DNA of 18,413 bases, from NCBI GenBank assembly GCA_030533035.1, contig JAUNJW010000006.1, positions 1 through 18,413 of the forward strand, in the 5' to 3' direction. How positions within the stretch are numbered: the stretch's first letter is position 1; the number at the start of each line of letters is the position of its first letter. The position numbers were made by a program, and so were the translations under genes. Source of the stretch: Erysipelotrichaceae bacterium (GTDB lineage Bacteria > Bacillota_I > Bacilli_A > Erysipelotrichales > Erysipelotrichaceae). This document shows positions 6,165 to 12,145 of the stretch, piece by piece. The notes under the pieces were generated by a model that saw only the letters and a list, made by a program, of their open reading frames with translations, ran no database searches and was not told where the DNA came from.

Positions 6165-7870
6165 GAACAGTCATCTGTTTCCCCGTCATCATCCAAGATT
6201 CCATGATCTTCGAAATATTTCAGAAGACCGCGGATCTGTTCCTTTGTCAAAACCGCGCTGTATTTTTCCTTCAGGTGGTAATCGAACACAATTCCTTCCA
6301 TATCAGAGTCAGCGCATTCCTTCAGCATGGTAAGAACAGGCAGGACGATGAAGGAATGTCCGGGAGGAAGGACATCCGCCGGTTCGGTAAACAGCGAAAG
6401 AAATGGCTTTCCGTCCGGATCTCTCACGATTAACATACTGAGACTTTCATTGTTTTCACCCGGATTGATGGCAGAGGCGAAGATATACCCGTCATTTTCA
6501 GCAAGATCCTCAAGCCTGTCCAGCAGCTCCGTGAATGATTCTTTGTTTCCCTTGCGGCAGTGATTCCGGACAGCCTGTGCAAGACCGGCGAGTTCGTCTG
6601 TAAATATCTCATCGCCATCATCAAAGCTGTCATCGTACTCATCATAGATACCGAATTCCCTCTCAAGCTCATCCATCTGGCGCTGATCTTCACGCTCAAC
6701 GGAATCTTTGAGTTTTTTCGCCAGGGTTTTATTTCCGGCATAGGCCGCAAACTCACCGGCAGCTTTGTAGAAAGCATAATTCTCTTCTGTGCATTCCGGT
6801 TCTTTTTCCAGAACTGCCTTCATGAAATCAGTGCCTTCCTTCTTCTTTCCGTTCAGGCGGTATGCCCGCAGCAGCACGCTTTTCACATAATAGTTCTCAG
6901 GATATTGTTCACTGACATCCTTCGCGTAAGCCAGTACTTCTTTTTTTCTGCCCATGCCCCTGAGCGCTTCCGCCTTGCCGCGGATGATTTCAAATTCGGT
7001 GATGCCGTCCGGTCTGAACATCGTTTCCAGTTCATCCATGATCTGCCACAGTTCTTTATACAAACTGTACTCAGGCAGTTCATCTGCCAGGTTTTCCGGC
7101 AGACGGTCGCCGCTGAAATCTTCCTGCTCAGCGCAAAGCTGTTCAAATGTTTCCGGCAGTTTTCCCTCTTCCTTCAGCTGCTGACAGACCATTTTGAATT
7201 CTTCCCAGACTTTCAGCCAGGCGAGACCGTCGCTGCCCGGATATATAAAGAGATCTTCCGCAGTATCGTAGAGTCTGTTGAATTCCCGCCAGATTATTTC
7301 TGAAGCCAGTTTGGCTTCATACCTGAACGCATTCAGATAATCTGTTTCATCCTCCGGATCAATGTCATTGAATGTTTCCCCTGCCTTTTCAAGATCCAGG
7401 TTCCAGGGCATGTAGTATTCGTTTTCTTCATCATCTTCACTCTGATCTTCGGGGAAATCGCCGCTGATCAGGGCAAGATAGCCCGTGCGGTTGTCTTCCC
7501 AGATGCCGGCGCCTTTTCCTTCCAGGACGATGACACGGTTTCCGGTTTCGATTTCTTCTGTCTTTTTATAGATGCGGACTTCAAACTCCCACCAGTCGCC
7601 GAAATCATAGACAAATTTATATGTGTTTCCGGGATCCAGGAGCCTGCTTTCACAGATGTCTGACCATTCAGAAAAATGATCCGAAAATTCTGATTTCCCA
7701 TATATGTGTTTTCCTCTTGAAAACTCATACAGATGTCCTTCAACTGCATGGAATGTGCGCATGATGTACCGGGCGAATTCATCGAGGATGATATCTTCCG
7801 GGACATACATAACGCGGTACAGTCTGTTTTTGTCATCAAAATGGCTGACTCTGACTTTTCTGAACAGCAT
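6155..7870 (-). CDS. pRiA4b ORF-3-like protein with helical repeats and a C-terminal SseB-like domain
   Basis: This is a cytoplasmic 571-residue multidomain protein. Residues 1-160 look like the plasmid pRiA4b ORF-3 fold: VYDFGDWWEFEVRI at 88-100 and EGKGAGIWED at 117-126 are its hallmark segments. Residues 285-390 are amphipathic helices like TPR repeats. A strongly acidic stretch (396-425) leads to a domain at 428-555 resembling SseB N-terminal domains (KPFLSLFTEP, EGIVFDYHLKEKYSAVLTKEQI). No catalytic motif is visible. I chose the ATG at 7870, which has GGGAGGA at seven bases, over an upstream frame opening at 7954 that has no ribosome site. It is the first gene of the operon and its stop overlaps the start of the STAS-kinase. 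It is probably a scaffold or sensor; the function is unknown. Confidence 0.85.
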   Translation of the reverse strand: MLFRKVRVSHFDDKNRLYRVMYVPEDIILDEFARYIMRTFHAVEGHLYEFSRGKHIYGKSEFSDHFSEWSDICESRLLDPGNTYKFVYDFGDWWEFEVRIYKKTEEIETGNRVIVLEGKGAGIWEDNRTGYLALISGDFPEDQSEDDEENEYYMPWNLDLEKAGETFNDIDPEDETDYLNAFRYEAKLASEIIWREFNRLYDTAEDLFIYPGSDGLAWLKVWEEFKMVCQQLKEEGKLPETFEQLCAEQEDFSGDRLPENLADELPEYSLYKELWQIMDELETMFRPDGITEFEIIRGKAEALRGMGRKKEVLAYAKDVSEQYPENYYVKSVLLRAYRLNGKKKEGTDFMKAVLEKEPECTEENYAFYKAAGEFAAYAGNKTLAKKLKDSVEREDQRQMDELEREFGIYDEYDDSFDDGDEIFTDELAGLAQAVRNHCRKGNKESFTELLDRLEDLAENDGYIFASAINPGENNESLSMLIVRDPDGKPFLSLFTEPADVLPPGHSFIVLPVLTMLKECADSDMEGIVFDYHLKEKYSAVLTKEQIRGLLKYFEDHGILDDDGETDDCSWA

Positions 7871-7958
7871 GGCAGATCCTCCCTGTTTTACATATTTAAT
7901 GATACATGAGCCTGATGGAAGGAAAAAGTGCATCTTGGCCGATTCACAATTCACCTGA

Positions 7959-7986
7959 AAAGCGGCCGCATGATGTGTGCCGCTTT
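7959..7986 (-). terminator. Probable terminator of the FeS aldo/keto reductase gene
   Basis: The perfect 8-base arms AAAGCGGC and GCCGCTTT enclose a 12-base loop, with a short four-base T end on the minus strand. It lies just past the stop codon at 8001. The weak T run makes it less certain than the others. Confidence 0.55.
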
Positions 7987-8000
7987 AAAAAGACAGAATA

Positions 8001-9188
8001 TCACTTCACTTTTCTGAACATGAAATACCGGGCAAGATTGATGGCGATTTTATAGGGCCACGGTCTGAGCGCTTTGTCCGCCTCCACGAGTTTTTCACGG
8101 ATCGGAATGCTCTGGGGACAGTGCTGTTCACATTTTCCGCACTTTATGCACTGATCCGCAAAGGCAGGCTTTCTGGTCAGGCCGACAGTCTGGATAAACT
8201 GGGATCTGCCCTGGCTTTTTGACTCGGTATACATTGTATTGTAGGCGCGGAAGATTCCGGGAATATCAACGCCTTTCGGACACGGCATGCAGTAGCGGCA
8301 GCCGGTGCATCCGACTTTTTCATTTTCATTGATTTTCTTTTTCACTTCTTCCAGGACAGCGAAGTCTTTTTCTTCCAGGCTGTGAGGAAGAGTTTCCGCG
8401 GCCACCCGGCAGTTTTCCCTGACCATCTCTTCGGAGTTCATGCCTGAAAGCACAACCGTGACCTCCGGCTGGTCATACAGCCATCTTAAGCCCCACTCTG
8501 CCGGGCTCCAGGAACGGCCGCTCTCAGCCATGGCTTTCTTCGCCCCTTCGGGTAACATATTGACAAGTTTGCCGCCGCGCAGGGGTTCCATGATCACAAC
8601 CGGAATGCCTTTTTCATACGCGGCTTTAAGACCTGCCCGGCCGGCCTGGGTCACTTCATCGAGATAGTTGTACTGAATCTGGCAGATGTCCCAGTCATAG
8701 TCGTTGAGAATCTTCAGAAAATTATCGGTATTGCCGTGGTATGAAAAGCCTATATTGCGGATTGCGCCGGAGGCCTTCTTTTCCCTGATCCAGTCAATGA
8801 TCCCGATGGCCTTGAGCTTCTCCCACATGGCAACGTCTGTCATGTGGTGCATCAGATAATAGTCGATGTAGTCTGTGCGCAGCCTGGACAGTTCTTCATT
8901 GAATGTCTTTTCAAGGGCGGCGGCATTGTTGATCATATACTGGGGCAGCTTGGTGGCGATATGAACCTTGTCCCTGAGATTGTTTCTCTCAAAGATCTCG
9001 CCGAGGGCGGCTTCACTGCCGCTGTAGAGATAGGCGGTGTCATAGTAGTTGACCCCGGCCCGGTATGCCGTAAGGATTTCTTTTTCTGCTTTGTCAATGT
9101 CAATGGCGTTTCCCTTCTTTGTAAAACGCATGCAGCCGAAGCCGAGCACTGACAGCGGTGTTCCATTCTTATCATTTCTGTACTGCAT
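8001..9188 (-). CDS. Aldo/keto reductase with two C-terminal [4Fe-4S] clusters
   Basis: This is a cytoplasmic oxidoreductase of 395 residues. The TIM-barrel reductase part opens with LGFGCMRF and carries the AKR tetrad: Asp50, Tyr55, Lys80 and His114 in YLMHH. The C-terminal 104 residues hold two cluster motifs: CTGCRYCMPCP (Cys294, 297, 300, 303) and CIKCGKCEQHCP (Cys347, 350, 353, 357). This ferredoxin-tailed subfamily is common in anaerobes, and its substrates are mostly unknown. I chose the ATG at 9188 because AGGAG stands eight bases before it and the MQYRNDKNG start matches the family. A longer frame from 9248 has no ribosome site. It is transcribed divergently from the NifX-SlyD fusion gene, sharing a 130-base intergenic region. 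Confidence 0.93.
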   Translation of the reverse strand: MQYRNDKNGTPLSVLGFGCMRFTKKGNAIDIDKAEKEILTAYRAGVNYYDTAYLYSGSEAALGEIFERNNLRDKVHIATKLPQYMINNAAALEKTFNEELSRLRTDYIDYYLMHHMTDVAMWEKLKAIGIIDWIREKKASGAIRNIGFSYHGNTDNFLKILNDYDWDICQIQYNYLDEVTQAGRAGLKAAYEKGIPVVIMEPLRGGKLVNMLPEGAKKAMAESGRSWSPAEWGLRWLYDQPEVTVVLSGMNSEEMVRENCRVAAETLPHSLEEKDFAVLEEVKKKINENEKVGCTGCRYCMPCPKGVDIPGIFRAYNTMYTESKSQGRSQFIQTVGLTRKPAFADQCIKCGKCEQHCPQSIPIREKLVEADKALRPWPYKIAINLARYFMFRKVK

Positions 9189-9263
9189 AGCAAATTCTCC
9201 TGCCTCCACAATAGCATGCCCCCTGCCTGCATATGCCATGAAATGCACTGAAAATGTTTTGCT

Positions 9264-9291
9264 TTGTCAAAAGAGGAAGATTGTGTATGAT
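9264..9291 (+). promoter_or_regulatory. Promoter of the NifX-SlyD fusion gene
   Basis: The -35 is TTGTCA (9264-9269) and the -10 is TATGAT (9286-9291), 16 bases apart. Each matches five of six consensus positions. A GAGGA ribosome site precedes the ATG at 9319. Confidence 0.7.
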
Positions 9292-9318
9292 AGTCCTTGC
9301 GAAAGTGAGGAAAAATAA

Positions 9319-10179
9319 ATGAAAATCGCTGTCACTTATGAAAACGGAAATATCTTCCAGCATTTCGGAAAGACTGAAAGCTTCAAGGTATACGATATCG
9401 AAAACGGCCAGGTGGTTTCCTCAGAAGTCATCTCTTCTGAAGGACAGGGCCACGGCGCTCTGGCTTCCCTTCTCGGCAGCCGGCAGATTGATGTTGTGAT
9501 CTGCGGCGGGATCGGCGAAGGCGCCCGCGCTGCCCTGGCAGATGCAGGTATTGAAATTGTCGGCGGTGCTGAAGGCAGCTGCGATGACGCGGTTCAGGCT
9601 TATCTGAACAATGCCCTGACTGATGCCGGCGAAAGCTGTGATCACCACCACGAAGAAGGCCATCACTGCGGAAGTGATGAAGACGGTGAGGCCTGCGGCG
9701 GCTGTGCTGAGAGCGGCGGCTGTCCGGGATGCCACGCCCGTCCGGAAATCACCGGCAAGAATGTCGGCAAAACTGTTAAGGTCCACTACAGGGGCACCCT
9801 CAATGACGGCTCCCAGTTCGATTCTTCCTATGACAGAGGAGAACCGCTGGAATTCGTCTGCGGCGCCGGCATGATGATTCTCGGCTTCGACCAGGCGGTT
9901 GCCAACATGGAAGTCGGTGAAATCATTGACGTCCACCTGATGCCCGAAGAAGCATACGGCTATGCCAACCCGGCTGCCATTATGGTCATCGCAATCAAAG
10001 ACCTGCCCGGCTGCGAAGCGCTCACGGTCGGCCAGAGAGTCATGGTTTCTGATGAAATGGGCAGACGCTTCCCGGTCACAGTCACCGCGAAGGACGACGT
10101 CAATATCACCCTTGACGCCAACCACCAGATGGCCGGCAAGGAACTCAATTTCAGAATTGAGCTTGTCAGCGCCGAGTAA
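9319..10179 (+). CDS. NifX/NifB-like domain fused through a His/Cys-rich linker to a SlyD-type FKBP prolyl isomerase
   Basis: Residues 1-100 match the dinitrogenase iron-molybdenum cofactor biosynthesis fold (MKIAVTYENGNIFQHFGKTESF, CGGIGEGAR), which binds metal clusters. Residues 107-139 are a metal-binding linker with Cys107, His109-111, His115-116, Cys117, Cys126, Cys129, Cys135, Cys138 and His139. Residues 148-286 are a complete SlyD-like FKBP: VHYRGTLNDGSQFDSS, EPLEFVCGAG, PEEAYGY, an inserted-flap region, then the closing strand LDANHQMAGKELNFRI. SlyD proteins normally carry the metal-binding tail at the C-terminus; here similar residues lie before the isomerase. A cytoplasmic metallochaperone-like foldase is a reasonable inference. 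There is no nitrogenase gene in the window. The gene is a single unit with its own promoter and terminator. Confidence 0.92.
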   Translation: MKIAVTYENGNIFQHFGKTESFKVYDIENGQVVSSEVISSEGQGHGALASLLGSRQIDVVICGGIGEGARAALADAGIEIVGGAEGSCDDAVQAYLNNALTDAGESCDHHHEEGHHCGSDEDGEACGGCAESGGCPGCHARPEITGKNVGKTVKVHYRGTLNDGSQFDSSYDRGEPLEFVCGAGMMILGFDQAVANMEVGEIIDVHLMPEEAYGYANPAAIMVIAIKDLPGCEALTVGQRVMVSDEMGRRFPVTVTAKDDVNITLDANHQMAGKELNFRIELVSAE

Positions 10180-10193
10180 GCAGAAACAGACTG

Positions 10194-10226
10194 CAGGATG
10201 AAGGAAAACTTCATCCTGTTTTCTTT
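10194..10226 (+). terminator. Intrinsic terminator after the NifX-SlyD gene
   Basis: The 10-base perfect arms CAGGATGAAG and CTTCATCCTG enclose GAAAA and are followed by TTTTCTTT. It lies 14 bases past the stop codon. Confidence 0.93.
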
Positions 10227-10327
10227 AAATTTCCAATCTGGGAACGCTCATGCATACACAGCCATTCCCGCAGCCTGATTTATCCGCTACAATGGAATCG
10301 GAGAAACAGTTCCGGAGAAATAATCTT

Positions 10328-10984
10328 ATGTTTATACTGATTCCTTTGTGCCTTTTCATTGCGGCGCTCTTTATTTACGTGGAACATCTTGGAAAAGATG
10401 TTGCCGCGACTTTCCTCAAGGGCACAGCATCCCTGTGCTTCGTCATCCTCGGCATCCTGGCTTCAAAGGTCGGTCATGGATCAAAGCTGATCATCATCGG
10501 TCTGATCCTGGGTGCCATCGCCGATGTGCTTCTGAATCTCCGCTATGTTTTCAAAGCAAAAGGAAAACTTGTCTTCCTTGCCGGAATCCTCGTTTTCCTG
10601 GCCGGCCATATCGTTTATCTGACTGCGGTATTCGGGATGAACTCCCACAGCATCATCAGTATTATCTCGGCACTTGTTCTGACAGCCGTATTGATGAAGT
10701 TGATCTTTGCGAAAATCACCGCGGAAACAGCGTTCAAAATATTCGGCGTTGTCTATATCGGCGCAATCGTGCTTCTTAACTGCACAGCCTTCATCAACAT
10801 GGTCACTGCGCCGTCCGCATTTACCATGATCTTCTTTGCCGGCGCCCTGCTGTTCCTGGTCAGTGATATCGTGCTGATTCTCAACACATTCGGTTCCTCC
10901 CCGAGATTCTCACTCAGGGTCACAAACCTGTCGCTTTACTACATCGGCCAGATCCTGATCGCCCTGAGCCTGATGTATATCTGA
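10328..10984 (+). CDS. YhhN/TMEM86-family membrane protein (lysoplasmalogenase-like)
   Basis: This is a polytopic inner-membrane protein of 218 residues with about seven or eight hydrophobic segments and almost no soluble part. The segment GAIADVLLNL and the later FLAGHIVYLTAVF fit the YhhN family, whose animal members hydrolyse the vinyl-ether bond of lysoplasmalogens. Plasmalogens occur in many anaerobes, so a lipid role is plausible but unproven here. I chose the ATG at 10328: GGAG stands ten bases before it, the protein then opens directly with the first membrane helix as relatives do, and a TACAAT -10-like box at 10288-10293 would give a leader compatible with this start only. In-frame ATGs at 10250 and 10292 lack a convincing ribosome site. 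The family call is by pattern and moderately sure. Confidence 0.78.
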   Translation: MFILIPLCLFIAALFIYVEHLGKDVAATFLKGTASLCFVILGILASKVGHGSKLIIIGLILGAIADVLLNLRYVFKAKGKLVFLAGILVFLAGHIVYLTAVFGMNSHSIISIISALVLTAVLMKLIFAKITAETAFKIFGVVYIGAIVLLNCTAFINMVTAPSAFTMIFFAGALLFLVSDIVLILNTFGSSPRFSLRVTNLSLYYIGQILIALSLMYI

Positions 10985-11008
10985 ATTCATTGACTCATAT
11001 GCATTGAC

Positions 11009-11040
11009 TGAAAAAGAAATCCGCGCGGATTTCTTTTTCA
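11009..11040. terminator. Bidirectional terminator, 32-base perfect palindrome
   Basis: A GC core (ATCCGC/GCGGAT) is flanked by A-rich and T-rich arms, and the whole 32 bases are a perfect palindrome. It separates the convergent YhhN and AraC genes and serves both. Confidence 0.92.
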
Positions 11041-11044
11041 TTGC

Positions 11045-12019
11045 TTAAGCAGGTCTGTTTCTTTTTCTGTATTCAGCAGGTGTCATCTGCAGGCGCTGAT
11101 GAAAAAGACGGGAGAAATAAGCTTCGTTTTCAATTCCTGACAGGATTCCGATCTTATACACAGGAAAATCTGTGTTGATCAGCAGCCGTTTTGCCTGCTC
11201 GATGCGCAGGCTGATCAGATATTCATTCGGCGGCATACCGGTCAGCTTTTTGAATTCTCTTGAAAGATGATATTTCGAAAAACCTGCCTGCTGTGAAAGC
11301 TGGTCCATGGTGAGCGGTTCACGGAAGTGTCCGTGCATGAACTGGATCAGTGCCTGCAGTCTCGGCGTGTTTGAAGCACTGTTTTCTTTCTCGCTTTCCG
11401 CCAGGATCAGATGTACCAGCATTGTTTCGATGCTGTGGCAGGTACGCAGTGTCCGGTTGGCGTCCATGGTGACGCAAGCATCCAGAAGAGCTTTCAGATC
11501 AGCTTTGAAAAAAGGGATCTGCGCACGCCTCAGAACAGGACTTTCCTTCTGGGCAAAAGTGCGGTACAAAAGCCCGATCCCGGTTCCGTTGATGTGGATA
11601 TCTGTGTGTTCCCAGAACTCTCCTTCAGTGCGGTAGCTGTTCATTTCATGACAGTCAATCCAGAACAGGTCGCCTTCATCAGACATATACGAACTTCCCC
11701 CATATTCCAGCACGCCGCGGCCGCCGTTGGTCCAGACCAGCAGCCAGGAATCTGTATCATGCCGGCTGGTATAGTAATCCTTCAGAGAGTGCATATGCGA
11801 AAACGACTGCAGATGCATCTGCCGGTGGAAGACATCATCAGGCTGCGGAAAAAACGGAAGCACATCCACATACCCGCGCAGATTGTATTCGGCATTTACG
11901 ACCAGACTCCACGCGTTTTTCTCTGTTTCCGAAACTGTACCTGTATGGTCCGAAATCAGAGAAAAATCCGATTCCGGCTGGCCGAACTCATAATGGATCA
12001 TCGGATACTCTTCATACAT
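11045..12019 (-). CDS. AraC-family transcription regulator, likely controlling the rhamnosidase
   Basis: The protein has 324 residues. The N-terminal half (about 1-190) has the beta-rich pattern of a cupin-like sugar-sensing domain, including LEYGGSSYMSDEGDLFWID. The C-terminal 100 residues carry the AraC double helix-turn-helix: MDQLSQQAGFSKYHLSREFK for the first and IGILSGIENEAYFSRLFHQ for the second, followed by the typical TPAEYRK end. I chose the ATG at 12019 because GAGG stands before it at good spacing. An in-frame ATG at 12067 has no ribosome site and adds residues unlike the family. It faces away from the GH78 gene across a 126-base region, the classic layout of a local activator. 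A plant-glycoside-derived rhamnose inducer is inference. Confidence 0.93.
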   Translation of the reverse strand: MYEEYPMIHYEFGQPESDFSLISDHTGTVSETEKNAWSLVVNAEYNLRGYVDVLPFFPQPDDVFHRQMHLQSFSHMHSLKDYYTSRHDTDSWLLVWTNGGRGVLEYGGSSYMSDEGDLFWIDCHEMNSYRTEGEFWEHTDIHINGTGIGLLYRTFAQKESPVLRRAQIPFFKADLKALLDACVTMDANRTLRTCHSIETMLVHLILAESEKENSASNTPRLQALIQFMHGHFREPLTMDQLSQQAGFSKYHLSREFKKLTGMPPNEYLISLRIEQAKRLLINTDFPVYKIGILSGIENEAYFSRLFHQRLQMTPAEYRKRNRPA

Positions 12020-12031
12020 ACAAACCTCACA

Positions 12032-12071
12032 GCACGATTGTGCAATATATCGCGCAATTTTATGCATTAAT
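12032..12071. promoter_or_regulatory. Four phased GCA half-sites, candidate AraC-type operator
   Basis: GCAC (12032), GCAATATAT (12042), GCAATTTTAT (12054) and GCATTAAT (12064) follow one another in the same direction at steps of 10, 12 and 10 bases, about one helical turn. The last abuts the weak -35 of the rhamnosidase gene, as expected for an activator touching RNA polymerase. A dyad, TTGTGC with GCGCAA, overlaps the middle. Confidence 0.45.
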
Positions 12072-12095
12072 CTGCTGAAAACTACTGCTTATACT
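12067..12095 (+). promoter_or_regulatory. Activator-dependent promoter of the rhamnosidase gene
   Basis: The -10 is TATACT (12090-12095). The -35 position 17 bases upstream reads TTAATC, a poor match. A good -10 with a weak -35 next to phased half-sites suggests positive control. Confidence 0.55.
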
Positions 12096-12145
12096 AAGAA
12101 TAGAAACAAAAATCATTTTAAGCAAGATCAATCAATGGAGGCATT

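Noticed and set aside
6560..7303. 247-codon open frame on the plus strand, rich in Phe and Ile
   Set aside because: It is antisense to the acidic, helical part of the pRiA4b-like protein. The apparent hydrophobicity is the mirror of Glu/Lys codons, not a membrane protein.
9421..10125. 234-codon open frame on the minus strand
   Set aside because: It is antisense to the NifX-SlyD fusion, which has promoter, ribosome site, terminator and clear motifs on the plus strand.
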